From: Phaeosaccion multiseriatum
Taxonomy: Eukaryota > Ochrophyta, other classes
Length of the DNA: 64,000 nucleotides
Assembly: GCA_965112735.1 (NCBI GenBank)
Contig: OZ218955.1
Span: 1,302,001 to 1,366,000 of the forward strand
Reading direction: 5' to 3'
Within the stretch, counting starts at the first letter, position 1; every line of letters begins with the position of its first letter. Of this stretch, positions 1-16,486 are shown one piece after another. A model generated the notes under the pieces. The model saw only the letters and a list, made by a program, of their open reading frames with translations, had not been told where the DNA came from and did no database searches. Both the position numbers and the translations under genes were made by a program.

Positions 1-327
1 TGCCAATCAGCCTCGAAGGCCGTGTTCACCTGTGGTCAGTTTCAGGTTCAGTTTCAGTTCCAGCTCATTGAGATTGGTATTGACATGAATGTGAGATTGG
101 CATGGAATGCATCCTCTGTGGTTAAGTCGCACGAAACGAGTCCAAGCAAGTTAGTTGCCTGCCAGCTGGTGCCGTCCGAAAGACAGAAAGAAGCCTGACC
201 AACCATCGACTATTGACTAGCGAGTTTTGAGCCATGACACTATGACTGACTGATTGACGGACTGACTGACTCACTGACTGACTGATTGACGGACTGACTG
301 ACTCACTGACTGACTGACTGACTGACT

Positions 328-359
<32 letters not shown>

Positions 360-2283
360 GACTGACTGACTGACTGACTGACTGACTGACTGACTGACTG
401 ACTGACTGACTGACTGACTGACTGACTGACTGACTGACTGACTGACTGACTGACTGACTGACTGACTGACTGACTGACTGACTGACTGGCTGACCTTGAT
501 CTTGGAGAGCAGCTGTGAGTGCATGATGTGCCTCATGCCGTGGGCCTTCTCTCGAGCTACGGCGGCCTCTCGGTCCGCGATGGCGCGTTCTTTCCGCTTC
601 TTCATGTCGTCAAGGGCCCTGTGTGTATTTGGCGTTGCATACGGTTACATACGTTACAATAGGACCGAGCGAGCACACACGCGTCTTGTGTGTGAGTATA
701 TGGGTGTGTAGGTGTGGATACGTTTGGGTGGGCGGGTGCAGGTGTATGGGTTGGCTTGTACGTCGTGAAAGGGATATGCGAGGGGTGCGCCGCCGCAGGC
801 GGAAGAGCGAGACTTGCGTACACACGGCAGCACAAGAAGGCGATGGTGGTGGGTATTCGAGAGGGGTCATTCCGAGTAGGCAGGTATGGTACGCACTCAC
901 TTGAACTCTTCTGACAGAGCTTCTGTCTTGCGCTTCTCCGTGTGCGGGCTGGTGTTGAAGGCGATGTACATCCAGCGATCGCTGTCAGTTGTTGCGTTGT
1001 TGATTGTGGGGGACACCCATGGTGGGCAAGTAGAGAGAAAGAGAGAGGGAGAGAGAGGGAGGGAGAGAGAGAGAGAGAGGGAGACAGCGAGAGGAATGAG
1101 CAAAAAACCCAACGCCTGCGATCTCCTCACATACGCATCATGTGTACATGCCTCAATCCGGCGACAGCAGCCCCCTGCTCCTGGTGCACCCACGCAAACA
1201 CACAAACAGGCACGCACGTACGCACGCACGCACCCACCCACGCACCCACCATTCCGGAGTGCCGATGTGGTCCACCGCGATGCTATTTGTGAGTCGTATT
1301 CGGACCATCTCTCCGTCCTTCAGCTCGTCAGCGAGGAGCTTGTCGGGGTGGTAGAAGGGGGTCTCATGTGTCCACACACGAGAGGGGAGCAGTTCGGAGC
1401 TGGCCAGTGGTGAGCGCATGCACGGTGTGAGCTCCCGGTGTCTGTGGGAGGAGGAGGAGGAGGAGGAGGAGGAGGAGGAGGAGGAGGAGGAGGAGGAGGA
1501 GGAGGAGGAGGAGGAGGAGGAGGAGGAGGAGGAGGAGGAGGAGGAGCAGCAGCAGCAGCAGGAGGAGGAGGAGGAGGAGGAGGAGGAGGAGGAGGAGGAG
1601 GAGGAGCAGGAGGAGGAGGAGCAGGAGGAGGAGGAGGAGGAGGAGGAGCAGGAGGAGGAGGAGGAGGAGGAGGAGGAGGAGGAGGAGGAGGAGGAGGAGG
1701 AGGAGGAGGAGGAGGAGGAGGAGGAGGAGGAGGAGGAGGAGGAGGAGGAGGAGGAGGAGGGGATGGCACCACAAGGGATCGAGGCGGCGAAACGGGTAGA
1801 AGACGCAGAGCACAGTAGGTATGAGCCATCGGACTGGCACGGAGTGAAGTGGGAAACTATCCGCAGGGGGGCGGGAGGGCCGTGGTGGTGAGCTCACTTG
1901 AGCATGTAGTAGCCCCCCCCCCTCCACCCCTGGCTGTTCAACCCCCCCCGAAAGGTCTACCCGAGTCAACAGCTCTCAGCGCTCTCAGTACCGACCTGCG
2001 ATGTCCGCGAATTCGGGACTGCATGGTGAAGCGGTGTGCAGCTGCCAGACCGAGCCACTTGAACGTCTTGCGCCCGTCCCCGCAGGGCAGGTTCATGACC
2101 AGCTCCTCCGACCCGAACTCGATGCAAACCTGCTCGACGATAGGACAAGAGCCCAGTGTATTGCAGTGTTGTAGGCATCGAGGGCAATAGAGAAGGGAAG
2201 GCCGAGCGCAATGACAAATGTGTCAGTCAAACACAATCCTGTCTTGAAGTCCTCTCGAAGCCATTCTGTACCTTGACTTTCAT
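1..2283 (-). CDS. Unidentified protein, PAR3-like N-terminal domain possible (partial; 3' end outside window)
   Basis: The model joins seven exons: 2283-2272, 2129-1996, 1933-1898, 1441-1250, 981-901, 618-495 and 29-1. GT-AG sites and phases agree throughout, giving about 202 codons that run off the left edge. The start is the Met of MKVKVCIEFG. An in-frame upstream Met at 2463 is an alternative. The opening (KVCIEFG, then LPCGDGRKTFKWLGLAAAHRF) resembles the N-terminal oligomerisation domain of PAR3 (KVTVCFG, VPCGDG). A later stretch (FYHPDKLLADELKDGEMVRI) would fit the end of such a ubiquitin-like fold. A charged, probably helical region follows (KKRKERAIADREAAVAREKA). I do not recognise the family with confidence. 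The intron before 1441 holds a (CTC)n tract of about 310 bp, and the intron after 495 holds a (CAGT)n tract. Exons are well supported by phase; function is not. Confidence 0.6.
239..490. repeat. (CTGA)n microsatellite in an intron
   Basis: Tetranucleotide CTGA repeats run to within a few bases of the 5' splice site (494) of the intron in the minus-strand gene. The array is nearly perfect from about 340 to 487 and interrupted before that. Confidence 0.95.
1448..1762. repeat. (GAG)n / (CTC)n trinucleotide array in an intron
   Basis: About 310 bp of GAG repeats with GCA interruptions near 1546-1560, 1606, 1621 and 1648. On the transcribed strand this is an uninterrupted pyrimidine-rich CTC tract ending directly at the 3' splice site (AG at 1443-1442). 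It opens long artefactual poly-Glu, poly-Gly, poly-Pro and poly-Leu frames. Confidence 0.95.
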
Positions 2284-2689
2284 AGCAGCCCTTCTGCTTG
2301 GGCCACGCCTCAGCTCAACTTGATTGGCGTCCTTTTGCTTTTCACAACTCTCCCCTCTGAGCATCCAAGCGCGCTTGTCCGACGGCGGGGCTTTGAAACT
2401 GTACGTTTTGGTGCGTGGATGCGAAAGGGGCACCTTCCAGGCCCTTTTCGCGGCTCCTTTCACTGCTGCCCTCCTCCCAGCTCATTCTCTAGCTACAGCC
2501 TGCTGCTGCTATTTCGCAGGACCTACGCTTTTGGCTTACAGCACCACATCGTCGCCACACATCATGCTGGCGGACGCACACCCTTTAGATACCTGACCAT
2601 GTTGGAAGGGAAGCGCAGCTCAATTGACTGACGAACTTATGTGATACACACCTCTTGCTCCTCTCCTCTTTTTCCCGTGTTCACCCTCC

Positions 2690-3837
2690 CCCGGGCCAAT
2701 CGTCTTGAGCAAGCCATCTCCGCCCGGCGGGCAGAGCCTCCACCAGCAGTGGGTGGAAGCGGCCGTGAGGGCCCTCCTTCGCAAGAACGGCAGGAGGAAA
2801 GCATGCTTGGACGATCCCCTCAATGAGTATAGAGAAACGGCTCTAGTGGTGGCCTCTAGGGACGGGGCTTCTGGGGCGGTGTGCGCTCTTCTCTCTGCCG
2901 GTGCGAGAGGTCAAAGAAGGGGTGCGGAGTCGGAGGGCGGAGGAAGAGGCAGCGGCGAGCGCCAAGGCGAGCTGCTTGACTTCCCAGATGCACCAGCAGT
3001 GGGCTGAGGAGGGGAGAGGGGGAGGTGGGGGGGGAAGGGAAGGAGGTGGAGGGGGAGGAAGGGAAGGAGGAAAAGGAGGATGGGGGGGAGGGGGTGAGGT
3101 TGTGGTGCGCCAGGGTGGATTCTGAGAATGGTAAGGGCCACACACATACACACACATGACAAATAGATGGAGCGAAGGTGGGTTATACAGCCTTGCTCTT
3201 CGCCTCCGGGGTCGGCCATCCTACTGTGGTGCAGCAGCCTGTGTCTGTCTGCCGGCGGGAATGTGAAGTAGGCGAGGAAGACAGCGGCGGGGGACGGCGC
3301 TTCATGAAGCTTCTTTTCGAGGACATGACGGGGTGGCGCAGCAGCTGCCCTGCACTGGTGCAGATTTCGAATGGATTGCTCTAGACGGGGCCACAGCTTT
3401 GTTTTTGGCCTCCCGGGACGGGCATCATTCAGTTGAGCGCAAGTTGCTGCGTCGGCAGGCGCTGATCCCATCATGTGATGGCAGAGATACTGAACACACA
3501 CGCCCCTTGTTGTTGTTGGCCCCAACTGACGGGCACCACAGGGTCATGCAGCTGCTTCTCACCTCTAGGGCAGATGCGAATGTGGCAACCCACGCGGGTG
3601 TGCTTCCCCTTGGTGATGCAAGCTCGAAGGGATACGAACTTGCAGTAAAGCAGCTCCTGTCTTTTCATGCTGGAGTCGACGGCCGTGCTTGTAACGGGTT
3701 GGGAAAAGCTGCGCTGATCTGATGACGGCATCTCTCAGAGAGGGCACCCAAGGGTTGTGCGAAGCCTACTCAGAGCTGATGCAGAGGTGCATATGATTGG
3801 CGACAGGGAGTTTAGAGCAATGCTCTCGGGTTGTAAA
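2690..3837 (+). pseudogene. Decayed ankyrin-repeat gene, distant relative of the cluster family
   Basis: Ankyrin-like segments occur in shifting plus-strand frames. A head (RLEQAIS, then AAVRALLRKNGRRKACLDDPL) matches the family head RLRQAIS...VRKLVSRHGKAILDQPV, with a frame change between the two parts. Repeats follow: ETALVVASRDGASGAVCALL, YTALLFASGVGHPTVVQQ, ATALFLASRDGHHSVERKLL, VMQLLLTSRADANVATHAG, and after a stop at 3720 a last one (GHPRVVRSLLRADAEVHM) in another frame to about 3837. G-rich simple sequence (3010-3110) interrupts the array. No MAQQ-type first exon is evident. Frameshifts and stops argue for a pseudogene. It is much more diverged from the other copies than they are from each other, so it is older. 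Small unrecognised introns could rescue part of it, but the scatter of frames makes that unlikely. Confidence 0.7.
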
Positions 3838-4616
3838 TAGTCAGCTACTGGTACGTGTATTAATACAGCTTAACCCGAGAGCAAGCCTGCTGGCCGCTCT
3901 GTCCTTACACAACCCGTTGGTGGTGAAAGTAGTAGACGTATGCAGCCATTGGTACAACAACAGAATATAAAGTGGGTGGGGTTTGGAACGACTGCAGAGG
4001 GAGGCAAAATTAAGCCCAACCGAGTAGCTCAGCTCAGCTCAGCTCAGTTCAGCTCAGCTCAGCGAGGCAAGCGCCAAGGGGGCTTCCCTACTTGCCAACA
4101 CTGAACAGCAAAAATGCGCAACACGGTTGGCAACGCCCGCCCCCGCACTACCCTCTAATCCGTACACACAAAAGAGAGGAGGGTGGGCAAGCAAGAAAGC
4201 GGAGCAAACAAACAAGCACTTTCCTCCTCCTCCTCCTCCTCCTCCTCTTCCTCCTCCTCCCCCTCCTCCTCCTCCCGGCAACGACTGTAACGACCATTGT
4301 ACCCCGGCGCACCACACCCCCTCCAAGAAGGGCCCACTTTACTTCTCATGCTACACTTTACTTCCGTGCGTCCCTCGGCGGTGGTGGAGGGAGGGGGAAT
4401 GGAAATGCGGGGGAAAAGGCGGGAAAAGGGAAGGGAGAGAAAGTCCTACTTTACATCCACCGTCTTCTCAGCCAATCAAAAGACGAGCCGTGAACAACAC
4501 CCGACCTTCTCCGACAGGTCATATCAGAGTCTCTCAGACTCTCTCAGCCTGGTGTCAGATCAGGCCCTCTCAACGTAAGCTTACGTAATGCTCCCCCCCC
4601 CCCTAGACCCTCATTC
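3838..4616. other. Intergenic region, no gene seen
   Basis: Lies between the ANK pseudogene and the 3' end of the NDR kinase gene. It holds a short CTCAG-type repeat (about 4026-4066), a CTC tract (about 4222-4275) and G-rich stretches. Open frames here come from the repeats and show no recognisable protein. Confidence 0.6.
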
Positions 4617-9844
<5,228 letters not shown>

Positions 9845-10246
9845 TCAGCCCACTCGTGCCAAAATTGTAGCTCTCTTCCCGTCTCCAAGGAGGCGGCTTA
9901 CCTGGGTTGAGTGCTACTGTAGCCTAGAGGATTGAGTGCTACTGTAGCCGAGAGATGTGCTTCCGTGGGGGGGGGGCAAACTCGGGCAAACTCGGTTCAA
10001 AACAAGTCTCTGGGTTCGCAGGCAATGAGGACAGAGACAGCAACCAGAGGAACTTTCACTCCTTGGCAAATCGTTCCCACTGTAGGCAGAACGTGTCCAG
10101 GGAGAGGTTGACAGAACGACGGCCAGGACGATAATATTATACATACCAGGACCGAAAGAGGTTGAGGAAAGGAGTAAGGCAACGAATTTTTTCCTCCTTT
10201 ATACGCCTCTTCTGAGAACTGAGTTGTGGTGCTTGCTCACGTTACG
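9845..10246. promoter_or_regulatory. Divergent promoter region between NDR kinase and ANK A
   Basis: About 400 bp separates the two start codons, which point away from each other, so both promoters must lie here or in first exons. A tandem pair (GAGTGCTACTGTAGCC at about 9911-9926 and 9935-9950) is visible. I see no clear TATA box. This copy lacks the ~180-bp repeats found upstream of several other family members. Confidence 0.45.
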
Positions 10247-11799
10247 ATGGCGCAGAATATAGCCCCCGAGGTAAGGGTGGAGGTTTTTGTGATGGGACGG
10301 GTCTGTAAAAGAAAATGAGAGCGGGAGACCCTGTTCCATTCCTTTTCCCACCACTCCTCCTTCCTTTCTTTTTCCTTTCTCTTCAGGCTGTGCGACTCCG
10401 TCAGGCCATCAGCGTGGTGGAAAGCCTCTCCAGTGTGAAAGCGCAGGTTAGGAAGCTTGTATCAAGGCACGGTAAGGCGATCTTGGATCAGCCTGTCGAC
10501 GAAGAAGGCTGTCCGGCTATGATATGGGCTGTGGGATGCAACCGACTGGATGTCGTTGACCTTCTGCTGCAGGAGGGGGCCTCCTTCAGCACCGGGGGAG
10601 GGTCGCACGGGACCACGCCATTGATAGAGGCTAGCTTTCGGGGACACAACGAAGTGGTGAGGCGGCTGTTGGATATCGGGGCCCGTGTAGACCAGGTCGA
10701 TCTCAACGGGATGACGCCTTTGATTGCGGCTGCCACTAAAGGGCGCTTCACAACTGTGCAGCACCTCCTTCTGGCGGGGGCCGGTGTCAATGCTGCTGAT
10801 AATGAGGGATGTACTTCGATCTGGATGGCATCTCAGAATGGGCACACCTCCGTGGTGGAGCAGCTCATTGCAGCGGACGCGGATGTGGACAGACCCAGCC
10901 ATCGCGGAGTGACTCCACTCTTCGTGGCGTCCCGCGACGGGCATGGGAGTGTGGTAAAGAAGCTCATTGGGGCCAACGCCACCATCGACAAGGCTGGTGA
11001 CCAAGGCTTGACTCCACTCTTCGCAGCCTCGGCGCACGGTCACGCGTCCATCGTGCAGCAGCTTCTCGATGAGCATGCCAACGTGCATGCCAGGAACAGC
11101 AAGGGCTGTACTCCTCTCACAGTCGCTGCTCACAGAGGACGCTTGGCCGTGGTGAAGTTCCTTTTGGCTGCAGGGGCGGATGTAATCGCGTCTAACCTCG
11201 AGGGCTTCACTCCTCTGCACATGGCTGCTCAAGAAGGTCACGACGCCGTGGTGGAGCAGCTTCTTTCTGCGGGAGCAAAGGTGGAGACAAGGGCCAACAA
11301 CGGTGCAACACCCCTCCACATGGCTGCTCTACAAGGTCACGACGCCGTGGTTAGGCGCCTTCTCTCCGCAGGAGCAAAGGCGGAGACAACGGCAAGCGAC
11401 GGTACAACACCCCTCCTCCTTGCTGCTCAACAAGGTCACGACGCCGTCGTCGCTCGTCTCATCTCTGCGGGATGCCCGATCGATGCCCAGAGATCGAACG
11501 GCTGCACCCCACTGCATACCGCCATCTACTATGGCCACCATGGCATTGCACGGCAGCTCCTGTCGGCCGATGCCTCGGTGGACAAGGCCTTGGCTGCGGC
11601 ACGGCGGAATGGACTGAGCCCTGAGATTGAGCAGCCGCTCAGAGACGCAGCAGCGGCCTTCTTCCGATCGCAGAGTACACTGGACCTGATGCGAAGGACC
11701 GATCCGACCTTCGGCAAGGAGAGGGGGATGCCGCCGCTGGAGAGGCCCTGGAGTGTCGGGAGCGAGACGTGGGAGAGCATGGCGGAGGAAATGAGCTGA
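10247..11799 (+). CDS. Ankyrin-repeat protein, family copy A
   Basis: Exon 1 (10247-10270) encodes MAQNIAPE. After a 116-bp phase-0 intron, exon 2 (10387-11799) starts AVRLRQAIS; total 478 residues. An upstream in-frame Met at 10315 lies within the intron and is rejected, because the same tiny first exon and splice junction recur in every intact copy. After a conserved head (VRKLVSRHGKAILDQPV) come 11 ANK repeats of 33 residues, most with the TPLHxAAxxGH signature. The tail follows, with FFRSQSTLDLMRRTDPTF and PPLERPWSVGSE, ending EEMS. ANK repeats mediate protein-protein binding. No catalytic domain, signal peptide or membrane segment is visible, so a soluble adaptor or recognition protein is the reasonable inference. 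The partner is unknown. Confidence 0.85.
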
Positions 11800-12396
11800 G
11801 AGGGGAAGGAGAGACGAGGGGGGGGGGTCCTAGGAATGGCGCCATGCCGCAGCATGAGCGAGAAGGGCGGGAAGCCTTCGCGCAACGAGGACGCAACGGG
11901 GACGAGGCATGCAATAGCAGACTGACTGAGTGGCACGTATGTGAAAGCGGGAGAGCAGGCAGCACGATGGGTGATAAGGAGGGGTGCGGTGGCTCGCGCC
12001 TGACGACGCTTGGAGAGAGGCGTCGTGCTCCGTTCGTCAGGGAAGGAACGAGGGGGGAGAGGGTAGAAGGTGTGGTGCAGAGGGGCAGGGGACCGCAGAG
12101 AGAGAGTGCCTCTATGCACAGTGCGAGCGAAACAATAGTGGGCGGTGCTATAGACGTGCTACGATAAAAGGGCATTTGTTTTTGTTTTACAACATTACCC
12201 TTTGCTAACATAAACACAATGAAAGCAAACTCCGAGATCTGTGCCGTCCTCTCATCTGTGCTTCAGATTCAAAAAAAGGCTCCTCGCTTGTAGTGGGGCA
12301 CGTCTGGGTGAGGAGCGGTTTTGTCTTGAGTCAGAAAGGAGCCTGCAAGGTTGCCGCCGGCTCTTGCCTAGCTTATCATTGCGTTTGGCGGACACA
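11800..12396. other. 3' flank of ANK A joined to a 5'-flank fragment
   Basis: The stretch 11940-12050 resembles the flanks at 13030-13150 and 23460-23560. From about 12285 to 12390 it matches the ~180-bp repeat found upstream of other family starts (compare 24180-24280). No independent gene is seen. Confidence 0.6.
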
Positions 12397-12906
12397 GGGA
12401 CCAACGATGGTGCAACACCCCTCCTTCTTGCTGCTCAGGAAGGTCACGAGGCCGTGGTGGAGCGGCTTCTTTCTGCCGGAGCACGGGTGGAGACAGCGGC
12501 CAACGACGGTATAACACCTCTCCACCTTGCTGCTGAAGAAGGTCACGAGGCCGTGGTGGAGCGGCTTCTTTCTGCGGGATCCCCCATCGATGCCCAGATA
12601 TTGGACGGCAGCACCCCTCAGCTTCTCGCCATCTCCAAGGGCCACCATGGCACTGTGCGGCAGCTCCTTTCGGCCGATGCCTCGGTGGACAAGGCCTTGG
12701 CTGGGGCACGGAGGTACCATCTGGCCCCCGTAATGGAGCAGCGAATCAGAGATACGGCGGCAGCCTTCTTCCGATCTCAAAGCGCATTGGACTTTATGCG
12801 AAGGACTGACCCGACCTTCTGGAAGGAGAGGGGGATGCCGCCGCTGGAGAGGCCCTGGAGTGTCGGGAGCGAGGTGTGGGAGAGCATGGCGGAGGAAATG
12901 AGCTGA
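12397..12906 (+). pseudogene. Truncated ankyrin-family copy B
   Basis: Only the 3' part of a family gene is present: three ANK repeats (from TNDGATPLLLAAQEGH), the penultimate-type repeat ending SPIDAQ, the last repeat, and an intact tail (FFRSQSALDFMRRTDPTF, PPLERPWSVGSE, EEMS). Immediately upstream, instead of the head, is sequence of the 5'-flank ~180-bp repeat. The tiny first exon, intron, head and about the first eight repeats are missing. This looks like one deletion or unequal crossover that fused upstream DNA to the middle of the array. The frame stays open (from a Met at 12241), so a short product is formally possible, but I see no promoter or proper start. Confidence 0.75.
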
Positions 12907-14091
12907 AAGGGCGAAGGAGCACCGAGGGAGGAGCGCTACGAGGGACGGCAGGCCGCAACACGAGCGAGGTGGGCGGGAGTGCTTGGCCTTCGAGCAACAA
13001 CGGGGACGGGCTATCACGAGAAAGCACCTGGAGCAGCGGTGCATGGTGACCGGAGAGCCAGCAGCGCGAGCGGTGCGAAGGAGGTGGTTCTGCTCTAGGG
13101 CCTGAGGACGCTTGGAAGGAGCTCCGTGCGTCGTTCGACAGGGAAGGAGGGGCATGTGGTGTGGGGGCTCAATGGACCGCAGAGGGAGGGTGCCTCTGTA
13201 GAATGGCTGTGCGAGCGGAACAATAGAGGGTGTGCTCTAGACGTTTGAGGGTTTTGAAAGGTGGGGCTAGGCCAGCGAGGGGAGACTTTCTTCTACGTAA
13301 GGCGCACGCGCACACATACGAGTAGTAGTAGTAGTAGTAGAAGAACCGAGAAAGTGGAAGAGTGGGCCTCGCTCACGCCACAATCATGAATACAGAAAGC
13401 CTTCCGCGCTGTGAGTCGTCGAGCGGTGCCTTCACTTACAGTAGAGCACCCGAGTCACACACGTCTCGCTACCCTTTTTGAAAGGCATTGGCTTAGCATT
13501 AAAAGGAAAAAGGGAGGGAAGAGTTTGGGCCATTGACATGGGGCGATTCTTGGCGACGGCTTCAACAACGCCTCTACATTGTAGGTGTCAAAGGGACGAA
13601 GGGAAGACCGCAACAGGCATAGAGTGACAAGCTTTTGGCCTGAACCCTCCTCCCTCTTCATTTAGTGGGTGGGGCACGGCTGGGGGAGGAGGGGCTTGTC
13701 TATTGGTCACCCCCGCTCTCTCTCTCTCTCTCCCTCGCCCGACTCGCGCTGTTGCGTTGCCTCCTTTCCACAGAAGGTCCTGATAGGCAGAGCGCGACAA
13801 GCTACTGAGAGAGCCCTCCTTCCTCTTCGCTTGCAGTGTGGCTCGTCTGGGGGGGGGAGGGGAGCTTGTCTTGAGGCAGGAAGGGGCTAGCTTGGTTCCG
13901 CCCGCTCTCAACTAGCTCAGCGCTGCTTTGGCCTCCTTCCCCCCTTTTTTGGGTAGTCAGAGTAAGTGAGAGTCGTCCCTCCTGTCCGTCTTCGTGCGAC
14001 ACGCTTGGGAGAGGAGGGCATCGCCTGGTTTCCTCTGACTATCAGCCACCCCCCGCCCCCAACGCTCCTCCTGAGAGAGACTGATCATCAT
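12907..14091. other. Family flank: 3' flank of B and upstream region of ANK C
   Basis: 13030-13150 repeats the family 3' flank. 13320-13344 is a short GTA repeat. 13360-13475 resembles 23820-23970 and 15930-16060. A CCATTGACAT element lies at 13530-13539. From 13640 to 14010 there are two to three diverged units of the ~180-bp upstream repeat (each with a GGGGCACG/GGCTCGTC and CTTGTCT core). No gene is seen. Confidence 0.6.
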
Positions 14092-15699
14092 ATGGCGCAG
14101 CAGGCCGTATCGTCCGAGGTAAGGCGCAACAGGGGCTCGCTCTGTGGTCTGTCGTAGGAACAAGGTGGATAATGCGGGACGAAGTTATGCTCTCTCGTGG
14201 GAGTGCTCGCGGTAGGCTGAGAGACACATCAATGTTTCTTCCAGCACAGCGTGCCCAGCGTGATCTTTTATGCGTTAACGCGTCGCTTGCGTCTCCTTTA
14301 ACACTAGGCACGGCAACTCCGCAAGGCTATCGACAGAGGAGAGAGCTTCGAAGCGGTGAAAGCGCTGGTCAGGATGCTCGTCGCAAAGCGCGGCAAGGCG
14401 AGCTTGGATCAGCGTATCGACAAGGAGGGCTTTACCCCTATGATGTCGGCTGCGTCACATGGTCGAGGGGACATATTGCTGCATCTGCGGCAGAACAACG
14501 CCTCGCTCAGCCTTGGGGGAGGGCCGCACGGTAACACGCCACTGATAGAGGCTAGCGCGAAAGGACATAGCCAGGTGGTGAGGTGGCTGGTGATAGTAGG
14601 AGCCGATTACAACCAAACGAATCACTACGGGGCAACGCCTTTGATTCATGCGGCAGCGAGCGGGCATTCCACGACTGTGCAGCAGCTCCTTTCGGTACGG
14701 ACTGATGCCGATCCCAGCGAAGCCGAGAGGCCGGGATTCTCTCCGATATGGCTGAATTCTGCACAGCCTGGTGTCAATGTCAACGCAGCCGAGAGGCAGG
14801 GATTTACTGCGATCTGGCTGGCTTCTCAAAATGGGCACACCTCCATCGTAGAGCAGCTCATTGCAGCCGACGCGGATGTGGACACACCCGACCATCGCGG
14901 AAGGACTCCACTACTGCAGGCGTCAATGCACGGGCGTGAGAGAGTGGTGCAGGCGCTCATCACGGCCAAAGCAAACATCGACAGGGCCGATGACAGAGGC
15001 TTCACTCCACTCTTCGCAGCCTCACTGCAGGGCCATGCTTCCATCGTTCAACAGCTTGTCGATGCGGGTACCAGCGTGGACGCCAGGACCAACACGGGTA
15101 CCACTCCCCTCATGACCGCCATTCGGAGTGGGCACTTGATGGCGATGGAGATACTTTTTGCGGCGAGAGCCGATGTACATGCACGTGACACCCAGGGTCG
15201 GAGTGCTCTGCATTTTGCCGCTCAAGAAGGTCACGACGCCGTGGTGGAGCGGCTCCTCTCTACAGGAGTGAATGTGGAGACAGCGACCAAAGATGGCTTC
15301 ACTCCTCTTCACTATGCCGCCCAAGGAGGTCACAACGATGTGGTGGAGCGCCTTCTCTCGCAAAATGCATCCGTGCGAACAGGGGCCAAATACGGCGCAA
15401 TTCCCCTTCACTATGCTGCGCAGAATGGGCACGAGGCCGTCGTTGCTCGTCTCATCTCTGCGGGATCTCCCATTGACGCCGAGACGATGGGCGGACACAC
15501 CCCGCTGCTTGTCGCCTTGTGCACTGAGCAGCCGGGCACTGTACGGCAGCTCCTCGCAGCCAATGCTTCGCTGGACAAGGCCTTGGCTAAGCTTGCTCAA
15601 CAGCGGAGCCACGCACGGGCTAGGGGAGAGCGGAATCAGTTGGACCCCGTGGTTGAGCAACGACGTGAACAGGCGCGCCGCGCGTCGCTCGACACGTGA
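14092..15699 (+). CDS. Ankyrin-repeat protein, family copy C (divergent, tail lost)
   Basis: Exon 1 (14092-14118) encodes MAQQAVSSE. A 189-bp phase-0 intron leads to exon 2 (14308-15699), starting ARQLRKAIDRGES; total 472 residues. It has 11 ANK repeats. The third carries an insertion (ADPSEAERPGFSPIWLNSAQ) that partly duplicates the following motif. It is the most diverged intact copy. After the last repeat (ANASLDKALAK) the product ends VVEQRREQARRASLDT, stopping where the other copies continue into the FFRSQ...DLMRRTDPTF...PPLERPWSVGSE tail. It therefore lacks the family C-terminal domain. The long open frame with conserved ANK residues suggests the gene is still constrained. Confidence 0.8.
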
Positions 15700-16486
15700 T
15701 GAGGCGAGCAGGAAGAGAGTGATGAGCGAGCAGGAAGAGAGAGGTGTGGGGCAGGGGAGCTGCGGTAGTAGACACAGAGGAAACGTACAGAGCTAGTGAC
15801 AGTATGATATGCACACAAGTGAAAGTAGCGGGAGAAGGGAATGGGGGAAAGCGGCGAAAAAACAGTCGAGAGCAAAAAATGATACTTGTCTTTGCATTGG
15901 CTGATGGAAAGGCCCTCTGTACCACCACGGGTCGTCGTCGAGTGGGGTGTATTCAGTTCAGCCGAGAGCGTCACTCTCGAGTGGACTCGCACTGCCTCTG
16001 CTCGGCAATGGGTCTCCGAGTCACGGCCATCTCGCTGTCCCCCATTGGGACCTCTCGCCCCTCCGCCCCCCCACACCGGGGAGACTTCGTCCAGCAAAAT
16101 TGCTGCCCTTCGCAGCTGAGAGGGCTTGGGCACCTTCCCAAGGGACAGGGCTGCGAATGTGTACAGAGCCATTGGCAACGCTATTGACTCTGGGGAGAGC
16201 TGTGCTTCCTCTTCGCTATTCACTTTGAGTACGACGCACACCCTGGGGAAGGAGGGGCTCCGCTCCCCTGGGGAGGTTGCCTGGTCAGCAGTATGCGCTC
16301 CTCCTGTGGCGGACCAAGCCCACGCCGTCAAGCCATCACCATGCAGCAGCAGGCTTCGGCCGCAGCCTCTGCCCGGTCTGTCCAAGGGCAAGGGGCGGGG
16401 AGGTAGACGCCAAAAGCCATGGTACCTACAGTCACAATGCCGCCTCGTGAGCAATCATCCGGTAATCAGATGATCCGATCGCTGAG
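15700..16486. other. Region between ANK C and the GH16-like gene
   Basis: 15930-16060 resembles the family flanks at 23820-23970 and 13360-13475. A short stretch near 16145-16200 (VYRAIGNAIDSGES) recalls the family head but no repeats follow. I see no convincing gene. Confidence 0.5.

Noticed and set aside
1320-1969. Long poly-Glu, poly-Gly, poly-Pro and poly-Leu frames
   Set aside because: All come from one (GAG)n array within an intron; flanking exons splice around it in phase.
10315-10386. Met at 10315 as the start of ANK A
   Set aside because: It lies in the intron; the shared first exon at 10247 and the 10387 junction match the other copies.
10462-11319. Long antisense frames opposite the ANK genes
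   Set aside because: They recur opposite every copy as a by-product of the biased 99-bp repeat; no domain, and spliced sense genes explain the locus.
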